From: an uncultured Planctomycetaceae bacterium
Lineage (GTDB): Bacteria; Planctomycetota; Planctomycetia; Planctomycetales; Planctomycetaceae
Direction: 5' to 3'
Assembly (NCBI GenBank): GCA_937916515.1
Contig: CALFSX010000038.1
Coordinates: forward strand, 62,001-126,000
Length of the DNA stretch: 64,000 nt
Numbering within the stretch: position 1 is the stretch's first letter; the number at the start of each line of letters is the position of its first letter. The translations under genes and the position numbers were made by a program. Of the stretch, positions 9,040 through 18,447 are shown piece by piece. The notes below the pieces were generated by a model. That model searched no databases, was not told the DNA's origin, and saw only the letters and a program-made list of their open reading frames with translations.

Positions 9040-9204
9040 ATTCACAGGCTCTTGTCGATTCTGAACTTAATCGCCCCTTGGCGGACGATTCCGTTAGAGT
9101 CCAATCGAATGGCCTGGGCGGGCTTCTTCTTTTTACAATTTTGCGGCCTTTTGTTTGATTCTGGTCGTTGGAAATTCAGTTTTCAGCAAGTTCGGATAGT
9201 CGTC

Positions 9205-10218
9205 ATGCGAAACCTGACATTTTTTGTTTCTACCGTATTCGCCGTTTTAAGCAGCGTTTCCAGTTCCAGTGTATGGGCTGATTCGTGGTCGGATCAGATC
9301 ATCGACACGAAGAAGATTGACTTTGGAGTTGTCGCGACTGGTTCTGCTACCAAGCAGCTTGTTGAGATTAAGAACGTTCTGACCCAAACGATCCACATTT
9401 CGGGTATCAGAACGTCCTGTCCCTGTGTGCAGTGGAAGATGCCGGACGGCGTTTCTCACCGTTACCTTCAGCCGGGCGAATCGTGTATTCTGGAAGTCAT
9501 GTTAGACACTCAAAAGTTCCGCCAGAAACGTGACGCGAACCTGATGATCACCATGGACGCTCCTCGGTATGCAGAACACAGCATTCCTGTTTCGGCTTAC
9601 ATTCGCACGGATGTGGTATTCAATCCGGGCATGATTCGCTTTGGCGAAGTTGAGCTTGGCAAACCAGGTCAGTCTGTCGTTGATATTGCCTACGCCGGAC
9701 GTCCTGACTGGGATATCGTGGATGTGAAGTTTGAGAACCCAGCTCTGAAAGCTTCGTTAAGCAAGCCTGAGCGTTCTGCCGGATTGATTAATTATCGGCT
9801 AACGATGGCATTGAACGAGACTGCCAAAGCGGGGCGGATTCGTGACGTTGTGACCCTCGTGACCAACGATAAGACCAACCCCTTTATTCCGCTGATGATT
9901 GATGGAATTATTGTTCCCGACATCACGGTGTCGCCATCGATTCTAAAAGTTGGGACAATCGCTCCCGGCAAGTCTTCTCGCGTGCAGGTTGCTTTGAAAG
10001 GGAAGACGCCGTTTCAGATTGAATCGATCGAATGTGAAGCGATGGCCAACAGCTTCCGCGCTAGTATCTCTGATTCAGTTCGCCCGTTTCACCTGGTGCC
10101 AATTGAGTTCAGTGGCGATTCTGGTGGTGTGGGTGCGTTTAATGAAGAGTTGGTGATCCGCATTGTTGGTCGTCCAGAACCTCTGCTGGTTACTGTGACT
10201 GGTGCGATCAGCAATTAG
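9205..10218 (+). CDS. Secreted DUF1573 domain protein
   Basis: A 337-residue exported protein. ATG 9205 starts a clear Sec signal peptide (MRNLTFFVSTVFAVLSS, cleavage probably after VWA). An upstream in-frame start at 9052 would bury that signal. The mature N-terminus carries a DUF1573 immunoglobulin-like domain with its signature: a region reading IDFGVVATGS and the CxC block TSCPCVQWK near residue 75. Further beta-rich repeats follow, with phrases such as PGMIRFGEVELG and PSILKVGTIAPG that look like repeated Ig-like units. The function of DUF1573 proteins is not established; they are numerous in planctomycetes and Bacteroidetes. A second member lies at 17147. Confidence 0.85.
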   Translation: MRNLTFFVSTVFAVLSSVSSSSVWADSWSDQIIDTKKIDFGVVATGSATKQLVEIKNVLTQTIHISGIRTSCPCVQWKMPDGVSHRYLQPGESCILEVMLDTQKFRQKRDANLMITMDAPRYAEHSIPVSAYIRTDVVFNPGMIRFGEVELGKPGQSVVDIAYAGRPDWDIVDVKFENPALKASLSKPERSAGLINYRLTMALNETAKAGRIRDVVTLVTNDKTNPFIPLMIDGIIVPDITVSPSILKVGTIAPGKSSRVQVALKGKTPFQIESIECEAMANSFRASISDSVRPFHLVPIEFSGDSGGVGAFNEELVIRIVGRPEPLLVTVTGAISN

Positions 10219-10288
10219 CGCCGCGTTTCGTTCGTAGTGCGATCCTCTGCTTCGAGTGGCGTTGTCATCTGTGAACCCGCTTGACGCC

Positions 10289-11698
10289 TTAACGGCTGAT
10301 GACGGATGTAATGCGGTCGCCCGTTCTGAAGCATACGATGAACGTGTTTTTTCCGTTCTCTACGGAAACCGTCGTCTGGCTGGTCGCGCTGCGGGGCGCT
10401 GTACCTGGCAGCGATGCGTTCAGGTTTAATGTGTGCACGCCATCAGGCAGTTCAACCTGAAGAACGTCGATTCTTTCCGGCAGCAGATTTATGTGGCGAG
10501 TATCGGGTTTCTCCATTGCTTCCCACGCGATTCCACCAAGGTTCATCAATAGATCTACTCCGGAATCGTTTGAGACGGAAAGGTGATCCTTCGCGGCGTA
10601 GACTGATGCTTTCTTTACGATTCGGCGAGCTACTGCGCGAGCTATCTGTTTGTCTCGGTCAGCCTGGTATGAGTCCCAGGCTGCCTGGTTAATGTCCAAT
10701 AATGGCACGCTGAAAACAGGAGGACTGGCTTCCTGTCCCGCGATCGTGACGGAGGTAACAAACGGGTCCATGCTTTGTTCGTCCACAGGTCGAGCGATTT
10801 TGACGGGGGCGATTGTTGGCGGAAGCGTGTGTTCTCCCACGGCACTGATAATTTGATCCGCGATAAGCAGTGCGGCGGATGTTGGTGCAGCCGTTTCAGC
10901 AGTCCAATCGGTTGCTCGGCCGACCAGTGTCACCACATGCACGACCCCATGTCCGGCGTTCGAGTTGACTCCAAAACCCGTCATAATGGGAGAGCGTCCG
11001 GCATTGTTCTGTCGTATGCGGTCTCCAGCGAATGAGTTCCAGTATTGAACGTCTGCGATCGCTTTGTCTGTGATGTTGGCATTCAGTGGAATTTCTGAGT
11101 GAACGGACGCAGACAAATAGGCGGTGAGTGCATTCGGTCTGAATCGATCGGGTACGACTGCGGGTGGTTGCGCCGCAGCTACATGACCGACGGTAACGAC
11201 GTTGCTGGCATTCGCGGATGATGACTGAATAAGCTGGCGATCAACAGAGGCGTGTTCCATCCCCTGACTTGCATACGCAAAGGCGTCCTGTCGGTCACCG
11301 ACCAGGCTGGTAAGCACCAGCAGATTGTCGATCATTCTTTGTTCAAATTCACGACCGCTCCAGGCGACCGCATGGTCGTCTGAGATAACAGCCGTGGCCT
11401 GTTCGCGGACGTCTTTTTGGCGAAGGAAGTCGATCTGCTTGCGGACTTTGTTCAGTTCCTGTTCGCAGGATTTAGCTTCGCCAGCCATTAGTTTGGCAAT
11501 GGCTTGATCGACAACGATAATTTCTTCTTCACCGCCGCGAAGCTTGCTGGCCTTTTCCAGTTCAGTGACTGCTGCTGATGCTTCGCCGCGATCAAACATG
11601 GCGATTGCAGAAAGGTGATGTTTGTGGGCGGACGCACAGCCAGAAAGCACAATGAGCAGTGCTAAGCAGAAAATCGATTTCGAAGTCTGAAAGTGCAT
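10289..11698 (-). CDS. COG3014-like lipoprotein, partner of LpoB-like gene
   Basis: A 469-residue lipoprotein with the lipobox LSGC around residue 20 after a hydrophobic segment (IFCLALLIVLSG). The N-terminal 100 residues are helical and TPR-like (FDRGEASAAVTELEKASKL). The middle contains a block (FRPNALTAYLSASVHSE) and later a conserved-looking stretch VARRIVKKASVYAAK. Length, layout and position next to an LpoB-type gene resemble COG3014 proteins, which neighbour lpoB/ycfL in some proteobacteria; this assignment is by memory of context, not a search. ATG 11698 is preferred over TTG 11707. It follows the LpoB-like gene after 94 bases on the same strand, so cotranscription is plausible. Probable role: periplasmic or outer-membrane envelope protein. 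Confidence 0.6.
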   Translation of the reverse strand: MHFQTSKSIFCLALLIVLSGCASAHKHHLSAIAMFDRGEASAAVTELEKASKLRGGEEEIIVVDQAIAKLMAGEAKSCEQELNKVRKQIDFLRQKDVREQATAVISDDHAVAWSGREFEQRMIDNLLVLTSLVGDRQDAFAYASQGMEHASVDRQLIQSSSANASNVVTVGHVAAAQPPAVVPDRFRPNALTAYLSASVHSEIPLNANITDKAIADVQYWNSFAGDRIRQNNAGRSPIMTGFGVNSNAGHGVVHVVTLVGRATDWTAETAAPTSAALLIADQIISAVGEHTLPPTIAPVKIARPVDEQSMDPFVTSVTIAGQEASPPVFSVPLLDINQAAWDSYQADRDKQIARAVARRIVKKASVYAAKDHLSVSNDSGVDLLMNLGGIAWEAMEKPDTRHINLLPERIDVLQVELPDGVHTLNLNASLPGTAPRSATSQTTVSVENGKNTFIVCFRTGDRITSVISR

Positions 11699-11792
11699 TT
11701 TGTGCAACGTTCGTCATTTCACAAAGTCGGCGTTGCTATGTTGGACAGCACTCGACCAGTCAAAGAACAGCATGTGGTACAGCAGTAGCCTG

Positions 11793-12461
11793 CTATCTGC
11801 CATATTGACGAAAGGCGGCCAGCTTGGACTTGTGATAGCCTTTTCTAAGTTCGGCCTGTTCTTTCAGTGACTCACCGGAATGAATATCCAGCAGTTCAAG
11901 CGTCAACAGGTAGTCTCGTTGATAGTCTTTGTTGCTGACAGTTGTTCCCGATGTGATCTTTGCGAACAGCAGATAGTCGAATGGTTGATCGATTCGTTCC
12001 AGAGCTGCCTGCAGTTGTCGTTGTTTTTCCGGAAGTACAAGCACGTCGGGGCGGCATCGGCATTCGACCATTGCGGCTTCCACATAGCGGCGACTGATCA
12101 TACGAAACTGGTCGGACTGGCCGATGAGTGCATCGATATGTTCGTAGATTTGTTCGTTGAAGTCGCCAACTTCTTCGCTGCTGTGATTTTCAACTCCCAC
12201 GAAGCAGACCTTCCTTACGGGCGTTCCGTGTTCGTTGGTGTACGACACGGTTTGCACGTCTGTGCAGGCTCGGCCCAGCATGCGGGCGACGGATTCGTCA
12301 ATCAGTGGCCTCCAGGTTTCGGCACCAGCTTCGTGGCTTCCGACCATGTCCTCGTCGTTTTTGCTAAGTACATGAGCATACTGCTTTCCTCGGCACCCGG
12401 ACAATATTGCGGTGGTGCAAAGAAGTAATGCGATGACCAAAGAACGGTTTCGTTTTTGCAT
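11793..12461 (-). CDS. LpoB-like penicillin-binding protein activator lipoprotein
   Basis: A 222-residue lipoprotein with lipobox LSGC (TAILSGCRG). The body follows the LpoB/COG3417 pattern. A first strand reads VCFVGVENHSSEEV, then a helix with DALIGQSDQFRMISRR. After that comes DYLLFAKITSGTTVSNK and finally LLTLELLDIHSGESL, equivalent to the LpoB segments for the conserved beta core. LpoB in Escherichia coli is an outer-membrane lipoprotein that stimulates the peptidoglycan synthase PBP1B; in a planctomycete the partner would have to be a different penicillin-binding protein. Several in-frame starts exist; ATG 12461 (MQKRNRS) gives the best signal peptide. It is followed by the COG3014-like gene. 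Confidence 0.65.
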   Translation of the reverse strand: MQKRNRSLVIALLLCTTAILSGCRGKQYAHVLSKNDEDMVGSHEAGAETWRPLIDESVARMLGRACTDVQTVSYTNEHGTPVRKVCFVGVENHSSEEVGDFNEQIYEHIDALIGQSDQFRMISRRYVEAAMVECRCRPDVLVLPEKQRQLQAALERIDQPFDYLLFAKITSGTTVSNKDYQRDYLLTLELLDIHSGESLKEQAELRKGYHKSKLAAFRQYGR

Positions 12462-12744
12462 TGTTCGATCCATCAAACAACTACACGGCAAGTGCAGACG
12501 ATTTCCTGTGATTTATCAAGGCGTTCGGCGAGTGCTTTTGGATGAATAAAGCCCGAACGCTCAATTGCATCGTGCAACTATGAGATTTCAGGAGCAGGAT
12601 TCCGCCAGGAACGCACTGTCGTGATATCGACGCACACAGCGCCGCGACTGTGGATTATTTCGGTTTCATGAAACAGGTAGAATAGGGATCGCGACCGGGG
12701 GCACCAAGATGACAATGCAATTTTGCAACCGGCAATTTCTGCGC

Positions 12745-12780
12745 AAAGAAAAAGGGATCCCGGTCGTGAAACGGGATCCC
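12745..12780 (-). terminator. Rho-independent terminator for the gene at 12826-13227
   Basis: On the minus strand GGGATCCCG pairs with CGGGATCCC (9-bp stem; 12772-12780 with 12754-12762) and is followed by TTTTTCTTT. It lies 46 bases past the stop of the TPR-like gene. The remaining bases of 12462-12825 show nothing else. Confidence 0.8.
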
Positions 12781-12825
12781 TCAGGAGAAGATTCTTTGTG
12801 AGTCGTTGCTGCGTAATGCTTTATG

Positions 12826-13227
12826 TTAAATGACTTCTGCAGCGGTGTCTGTTGATCGAAGGGTCAGTTCAGCATATGGCAATGCGATTCGCAGTTCGTA
12901 CTCGCGATCGCCGCCGAGAGTTTCGGCAAGATCTGCCATATCCTGGCTGCCAACGCTTCGATAGCAGCTGACAAGTTCGCTCCAGGCAAAGCGGCGAGCG
13001 GCTGATGGCATTTTTCGAGCAGCCTGTTCGAGGTGAGGAATGGCGGATTCCAGTTCGCCCGCTCGCTTCAGTGCGAGCCCCATAAGCAACTGTCGTGGTC
13101 CTTCCAATGGGCCAGCATCGTCGACCTTTCGCAGTTCCGTGACTGCTCGGTCTGGCATATTCAGTTCCATGTATCCGTCAGCAGCAACCAGGCGACGAAT
13201 CGTTTTTGGAGTGATGGAACTTCTCAT
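12826..13227 (-). CDS. Small TPR-like protein
   Basis: A 133-residue protein made almost entirely of paired helices of the tetratricopeptide type. Examples are YMELNMPDRAVTELRKV and LKRAGELESAIPHLEQAAR, each with the small and aromatic residues of a TPR. No signal peptide, so it is likely a cytoplasmic scaffold. The frame extends upstream to 13296, but ATG 13227 has a good ribosome binding site (AAGGAT, 7 bases upstream), which decides the start. It is monocistronic, with its own terminator, and divergent from the glycosyltransferase gene. An inverted repeat ATTGGC...GCCAAT (13289-13309) lies upstream. The partner is unknown. Confidence 0.75.
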   Translation of the reverse strand: MRSSITPKTIRRLVAADGYMELNMPDRAVTELRKVDDAGPLEGPRQLLMGLALKRAGELESAIPHLEQAARKMPSAARRFAWSELVSCYRSVGSQDMADLAETLGGDREYELRIALPYAELTLRSTDTAAEVI

Positions 13228-13288
13228 TGAATTATCCTTCTCAGTTTGATTCTGTTTTGAATGAGTGTGTCTCGTTCTGATAACAAGT

Positions 13289-13309
13289 ATTGGCAACTAG
13301 CGCGCCAAT
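13289..13309. promoter_or_regulatory. Inverted repeat in divergent intergenic region
   Basis: ATTGGC and GCCAAT flank 9 bases, giving a half-site arrangement typical of a dimeric regulator. It lies 62 bases upstream of the TPR-like gene. No regulator is suggested by the sequence. Nothing else is recognisable in 13310-13605. Confidence 0.25.
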
Positions 13310-13605
13310 TGCTTTTCGAAATAACAATTTGCGACATAACTTGTTTTTGAGTAGTGGTTTGTGGTTATGTGGTGTTGGGGACGCCAAGTGGTTTGTTCTG
13401 CCAAAAACTACAATGCCTGCAAGTGTGGAGAGCAGAACCGGCTAATTAATGTGTACGTATGTTCAGTTTTGTTGCCGAATTTACAAACGGAACGTTAACT
13501 GACCTGCTGCCATTCCACGATGAAGCGGCTTTTGGGTTCATTCCGACGGCTCGCTTTGTCGTAAGCTGAGGTATTGCGGTTTCTTCCGGACTCGAAAGTG
13601 ATTCC

Positions 13606-14727
13606 ATGTTGAGTTTTGTGCTGGCGAGTTTTTTCGCAGCGTTTCTGACTTCTTTGCTGGTAACCCCCTGTATTCGCCGGCTGGCTCCTGCGTTGGGGCT
13701 TGTGGATTTACCGGGGCACCGCAAGGTTCACGTCACTCCGACTCCCATGGGGGGCGGAATTGCCGTATTTCTGGGATTGCTTGTTCCCACGCTGGCGGCA
13801 TGGCTTCTGACTGACTCGATTTCGCAGCTTGTGCCGTTGTTGCAGAATCTGGGCGTCAGCCTGCAGCAGGATCGTGATTCGTTCATACAGATGGCGGGCA
13901 TTGCCGTGGGAGCAATTTTGCTGTTCGCACTGGGGCTGGCTGATGACCGTTGGGGGCTGTCCTGGAAACTGCGACTCGGTCTGCAACTTCTGGTTGCTTT
14001 CGGGGTGACTCAAGCAGGCGTTAAAGCGACGGTTTTTGTGGCTCAACCGTGGATCGGAATTGGCATAACGATGCTGTGGATTTTGATTCTTACCAACGCG
14101 ATGAATTTTTTGGACAACATGGATGGCCTGTCAGCGGGGATTGGCGTCATTGCGTCGATGATGTCTGTGGGGATTTTGCTGTTGATGGTTAAAGATCCGC
14201 ACTGGTCTGTATCGTTCGTGTTGCTGTTGCTGGGAGGTTCGTTAAGCGGATTTCTTTGCTGGAACCGCCCGCCCGCATCGATCTTTATGGGCGATAGCGG
14301 CAGCAATCTGATTGGCTTTCTGTTGGCGACGCTGACTGTTAGTGGAACGTTTTATGAACGTTCAGGCAGTCGGCACGTGATTCTGGCTCCACTGTGCGTG
14401 TTGGCGATTCCGCTTTACGATTTTGTGACGGTGATTTTAATTCGACTTAAAGCAGGCAGAAGTCCTTTTCACGGAGACAAGAGTCACTTTTCGCATCGTT
14501 TGGTTGAGTTGGGACTGCGGCCGGCCAGAGCAGTTTTGACGATTCATCTGGCAACGTTAATGACCGGACTGGGCGGACTGTTGCTGTATAAGGTTCAGGA
14601 TTGGACCGGAGCATTGTTGATTATTGCGATGATCTGCTGTGTGCTGTCTTTGGTTTCGATTCTTGAAACTGTCGGTCGAAGGTCCTTGACGGAACGCGAC
14701 CGGGAAGAGAAAAGCAGTGTTACCTAA
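13606..14727 (+). CDS. WecA/TagO-type undecaprenyl-phosphate glycosyl-1-phosphate transferase
   Basis: A polytopic membrane enzyme of the MraY/WecA family. It transfers a sugar-1-phosphate, usually GlcNAc-1-P, from UDP-sugar to undecaprenyl phosphate, the first lipid-linked step of surface polysaccharide synthesis. Seen: the metal-binding DDRWGL block near residue 125, the NAMNFLDNMDGLSAG block near 165, MGDSGSN near 226, and HFSHRL near 290, equivalent to the HIHHRL loop of WecA. About ten hydrophobic segments are visible over 373 residues, normal for the family. MraY is less likely because the early block MGGGIAVFLG and the HFSHRL loop are WecA/TagO-like. The O-antigen ligase-like gene follows after 90 bases, which supports a polysaccharide role. 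Confidence 0.88.
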   Translation: MLSFVLASFFAAFLTSLLVTPCIRRLAPALGLVDLPGHRKVHVTPTPMGGGIAVFLGLLVPTLAAWLLTDSISQLVPLLQNLGVSLQQDRDSFIQMAGIAVGAILLFALGLADDRWGLSWKLRLGLQLLVAFGVTQAGVKATVFVAQPWIGIGITMLWILILTNAMNFLDNMDGLSAGIGVIASMMSVGILLLMVKDPHWSVSFVLLLLGGSLSGFLCWNRPPASIFMGDSGSNLIGFLLATLTVSGTFYERSGSRHVILAPLCVLAIPLYDFVTVILIRLKAGRSPFHGDKSHFSHRLVELGLRPARAVLTIHLATLMTGLGGLLLYKVQDWTGALLIIAMICCVLSLVSILETVGRRSLTERDREEKSSVT

Positions 14728-14817
14728 GTTGTCTTTTGCTCTTGGTATTCTGCGTCATTCGGCTTAGCCGTAACGACGGTCTTCTTCGCTATCGCTGACC
14801 ACACAAACGTTGAATTC

Positions 14818-17085
14818 ATGAACCGAGTTGTCTTTCTGTTCTGTGCCTTGTTGACCGCGTGCTTTCTGTGGCCGTCGGAAGGTGCGATTAATGGAGATGG
14901 ACTGCATTTGGTTATTGGATCGCTGGGGCTGGCGAGCTTTGCTGCGTTTAAGTCTGCAAAAGCTGTTGGAACGTCGGTGCATCAGCGAGCGATTCTTCGG
15001 GTGGCCAGTGTGTTACCGTTTGTGATTTTGGGGTGTGGTTTCTGGCTGTCGACCTGGCACGTATTTGAGGTGCACGGTGATCGGCGAGCAGCGTTGAATC
15101 TGGCCTTTGAATGGACGGGGATACTGACTTCCTGCTGGTTGATTTATCGAATTATTCGCACGTTGAAAGATTATCAAACCATTACGATTCTGATCGTCAC
15201 GCTTGGCGTGGGAATGTCGGTGATGGGAATCGCGCAGCATCACGTGACGTACAATCGTCAGGCCGATTGGTATTTGCAACAACGAAGTCGATTAGTTGAA
15301 GCTCGTGAATCCGGTCAGTTGGAGGCATCTGTTCTGGAGAATCAGATGCAGGAGATGGGGGTTCCGTTGGATGGCCCGGGTTTGGAGTTGTTTGAGAATC
15401 GTTTGCTTTCCAGTTCAGAACCGTTTGCCACGTTTGCTCTTGCTAATACTCTGGGTGGCTTGCTGGCACCGGTAATAGTTCTGCTGTGTGCGGCCGTACT
15501 GGAAATGTTTCGACAACGGGCTTATGAAGGTGGGTTTCGTTGGGTTGTCTTCGGTTTATTGGTGGCTGTGGTGGGGTACTGTTTGCTACTGACGAAAAGT
15601 CGGACGGCCTGGGTTGGTTGCGTGGTCGGAATTGGGACACTTTTTTTTCAGCATTATCGCCGTGGGTCAACCGCGTGGTTTCGTCGCGTGCTTTGGGTTG
15701 TGGCAGGATTCATCGTGGTCGGCACGTTTGGGATGTACAGCGGAGCCATTGATAAAGAGGTGATACTGGAGGCTCCAAAGTCGCTTCAATATCGGATGTT
15801 CTATTGGATCGGAGCATCAGGTGTGATTGCCGAATCTCCTGTGTGGGGGGCTGGTCCGGGGAATTTTCGGCAATCTTATGTTGGTCATAAAGTGGCGGAA
15901 TCCAGCGAAGAGATTCTTGACCCGCACAACATTTTTCTGGATGCGTGGGGGGCAGCTGGAATCGTTGGGTTTGTCGCAATCTGTTGGATCGCACTAAGAC
16001 TTATGCAGCGAACATTTGCGGCGGGTGACACATCAACTGAAGACTCGACCGTTGCGACAGGACTGTCGTTGAAGAATTTACTCGGGGCGATCGGGTTTGG
16101 AACGTTGTTGCATCTGGGATGGCGGTGGTGTAGCGGTGGGGCGTTTGTTGATTTCGGTGCGAGCGACTTCTTTCTGTCCCAGGATCTATTGCTGCTTGTA
16201 CCGACTTTTGGTTGCCTTGCTGTCGTGCTTCTTCAGGGCCGAATGAATATTCCCGTGTACGCGTTTCGGTCGGCTGCGATTTGCCTGTTGGTGCATCTGA
16301 TGGGAGCCGGAGGTCTGCAGATTTCGATTGTGGGCCTTTTGCTTTGCTTGTTTTTTGCCATTTCGGAGATCGAATGGCAGCCCGTTGCTTCGGGGGGCGA
16401 AGTCGGCCCGGGATCTGTTGGGCGTGGGACTTCGAGGTTGGCTTTGTCCGTGATTCCGGTTGTGGGAGCGGCAATTGTCTTCTGGTGGGGTTTGGTGCCT
16501 GTCCTAAGAAGTCAGGCCAACATCGCTGTGGCTGAATTTCGTTCACACAACGGCGAAACAAATGCTGCGGTGGTCGCCTATGACCTGGCAATTCAGGTTG
16601 ATCCGTTGAGCGTACAATCGCGCCAACAAAAGTTGGAGGTTTTGACGTATGAACTGATGAGGTCTGCTGATCGCTATGCGCAAAATTCCAACCCCGATAT
16701 TTCTCTGGAAAATCGAGTGAAATCGGAGTTTGAACAGGTTTCTCAAGCAAGTGCCGAATTGATTGATGCGGACCGAAGAAGCCTGGCGGGCTACCTTTTT
16801 CGCAGTCGAGCGGCACTTCAGGCGTACCGGGTCATTGGTGATCCGGCGATTTTGCGGAGTTCTGTGGATGATATGCAGTACGTCGTGAACGGGTATCCAA
16901 CGAATGCGGCCTATGTTGCAGAGTTGGCCGTTTTGCACCAGGTTGCGGATAATTCAGAAGAGGCAGGCAAGGCCGCTGAAACAGCTTTGCGGCTGGAATC
17001 AATCAACCGAGTTTGGGGCCATTCTGATCGGTATCTTGATGAATCGACGATTGCTAAACTGAAGTTACTTGTTGAAAGTGAGTGA
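14818..17085 (+). CDS. O-antigen ligase/polymerase-like membrane protein with C-terminal TPR part
   Basis: A 755-residue protein with around a dozen hydrophobic segments in the first ~580 residues. The O-antigen ligase (Wzy_C/RfaL) signature is visible as WGAGPGNFRQSYV followed by LDPHNIFLDAWGAAGIVGF, with the conserved His in DPHN. An Arg-containing loop reads LLLTKSRTAWVG. After the last membrane segment, residues ~590-755 are soluble and TPR-like (NAAVVAYDLAIQVDPLS; AGKAAETALRLESIN). The family joins or polymerises lipid-linked oligosaccharides on the periplasmic face. Together with the preceding WecA-type gene it likely makes or attaches a surface polysaccharide. The exact reaction (ligase or polymerase) cannot be decided. 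Confidence 0.82.
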   Translation: MNRVVFLFCALLTACFLWPSEGAINGDGLHLVIGSLGLASFAAFKSAKAVGTSVHQRAILRVASVLPFVILGCGFWLSTWHVFEVHGDRRAALNLAFEWTGILTSCWLIYRIIRTLKDYQTITILIVTLGVGMSVMGIAQHHVTYNRQADWYLQQRSRLVEARESGQLEASVLENQMQEMGVPLDGPGLELFENRLLSSSEPFATFALANTLGGLLAPVIVLLCAAVLEMFRQRAYEGGFRWVVFGLLVAVVGYCLLLTKSRTAWVGCVVGIGTLFFQHYRRGSTAWFRRVLWVVAGFIVVGTFGMYSGAIDKEVILEAPKSLQYRMFYWIGASGVIAESPVWGAGPGNFRQSYVGHKVAESSEEILDPHNIFLDAWGAAGIVGFVAICWIALRLMQRTFAAGDTSTEDSTVATGLSLKNLLGAIGFGTLLHLGWRWCSGGAFVDFGASDFFLSQDLLLLVPTFGCLAVVLLQGRMNIPVYAFRSAAICLLVHLMGAGGLQISIVGLLLCLFFAISEIEWQPVASGGEVGPGSVGRGTSRLALSVIPVVGAAIVFWWGLVPVLRSQANIAVAEFRSHNGETNAAVVAYDLAIQVDPLSVQSRQQKLEVLTYELMRSADRYAQNSNPDISLENRVKSEFEQVSQASAELIDADRRSLAGYLFRSRAALQAYRVIGDPAILRSSVDDMQYVVNGYPTNAAYVAELAVLHQVADNSEEAGKAAETALRLESINRVWGHSDRYLDESTIAKLKLLVESE

Positions 17086-17146
17086 GAGTGGCTTTCCAAT
17101 CCTTCAGCTGAGGAATGGTTGGCCTGTGGTGTAGAAGGCAATTAAG

Positions 17147-18358
17147 ATGAAGAATCTGTTTTTTATAGTTGCTGCATTAGCCGTCGCGGCTGTTGTGAGC
17201 GTCGTCCTGTCGTCAAAAACTGAAGACGCTGAGAATCAAGTTGGCGTTACGGCAACTTTGAATGGCATTTCCGACAAGACGGTTGAAACGATCAAGGAAA
17301 AGCTGGCTACCGCAGAAGGTGATGAACGCCCTGTTGCGAAAGAGGTCGGGCCCTGGCCGAAGGCGGTTGCCAAATCGGTGGATTATGATTTTGGCCGGAT
17401 GCAAGTGAAGACGCAGCTTGATCACACCTTCACCATTCGGAATGACGGAGAGGCTACCTTAAATCTGAAGGCCGGCCAGTCCACGTGTAAGTGCACCGCA
17501 TTCACTCTTTCGAAAACCAGTGTGGAGCCCGGCGACTTTGCTGAATTGTTTATTCGCTGGGAAGGCAAGTTTAATGATGAACGATTCAGTCATGGCGGTC
17601 CAGTGTATACAGACGATCCGGACATGCCTGAAATACGTTTCGTTGTCCATGGTGCGGTAGACGATCCGGTCAAGGTGCTTCCTGAAGGTTTGTGGGATGC
17701 AGGTACAGTGACTGACTCTGCAGCGGGAACATTCAAGGCGATTATTTGTTCCAAGGTGTTTGATGATTTCAAGATCACTGAAATTAAATCAAATTCGCCG
17801 TACATCGAAACTTCTGTTGAACCGCTAACTGACAAGGTCCGCCTGGAAGTTGATGCGTTGGCGGGCTTCTTTGTGAATGTGAAGGTTTTGCCAGACATGC
17901 CTCCCGGACTACTCGAGGAAAAACTGGAGATTACTTTAGATTGCTTGAAAGACAGTCCTGTGATTGTTGATGTGACGGCCCAGAAAAATGGGGCAATCAC
18001 GGTATTGAATTCTCCGGATGCTTTATGGGTTGCTTCTTCGTCGGGGATTAAGCTGGGGCAGTTTTCAGCGGCAAAAGGTCGCAATGCGACGCTGATGCTG
18101 ATGGTGCAGACGAAAGGGATGACAGAGCCGCTGCAGATTTCTGACGTCGAAGCCTCGCCTGGATTCCTAAAAGCGAGTCTGGAGTTTGATAGCCATGCAT
18201 CGCACGAAATGGATCGCTATAAACTGTTGCTCAGCGTCCCACCGGGCATTCCGCCTCGGACCAGTCGAGATGGCTCAAACCCTGGCACTCTGAAACTTCA
18301 ACTGAACCACCCATCCGGACAGGTGCTTCAATTGAAAGTCGCATTTAGCACGTTTTAG
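17147..18358 (+). CDS. Exported or membrane-anchored DUF1573 domain protein
   Basis: A 403-residue protein with an N-terminal hydrophobic helix (FFIVAALAVAAVVSVVLS) that is either a signal peptide or an anchor. After a ~50-residue linker comes a DUF1573 domain: YDFGRMQVKTQLDHTFTIRN, then the CxC block STCKCTAF and the strand PGDFAELFIRWEG. Two further Ig-like regions follow. It starts 61 bases after the O-antigen ligase-like gene and precedes the nucleotidase/cytochrome gene by 89 bases, so the four genes from 13606 may form one operon. The biochemical function is unknown. It differs from the member at 9205 in having a longer linker. Confidence 0.83.
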   Translation: MKNLFFIVAALAVAAVVSVVLSSKTEDAENQVGVTATLNGISDKTVETIKEKLATAEGDERPVAKEVGPWPKAVAKSVDYDFGRMQVKTQLDHTFTIRNDGEATLNLKAGQSTCKCTAFTLSKTSVEPGDFAELFIRWEGKFNDERFSHGGPVYTDDPDMPEIRFVVHGAVDDPVKVLPEGLWDAGTVTDSAAGTFKAIICSKVFDDFKITEIKSNSPYIETSVEPLTDKVRLEVDALAGFFVNVKVLPDMPPGLLEEKLEITLDCLKDSPVIVDVTAQKNGAITVLNSPDALWVASSSGIKLGQFSAAKGRNATLMLMVQTKGMTEPLQISDVEASPGFLKASLEFDSHASHEMDRYKLLLSVPPGIPPRTSRDGSNPGTLKLQLNHPSGQVLQLKVAFSTF

Positions 18359-18447
18359 CGACAGACAGCTGAATGGCAGAGCGTTTTGGTATTCACCTCC
18401 AAGGTGTGTCTCGCTAACTTGATGGCTGACTCAGGAATGGAATTTTT

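Noticed and set aside
12475-12700. Possible tRNA or small RNA in the gap upstream of the LpoB-like gene
   Set aside because: No acceptor-stem complementarity or TTCGA loop in a cloverleaf arrangement could be built by eye; the same holds for the other gaps searched.
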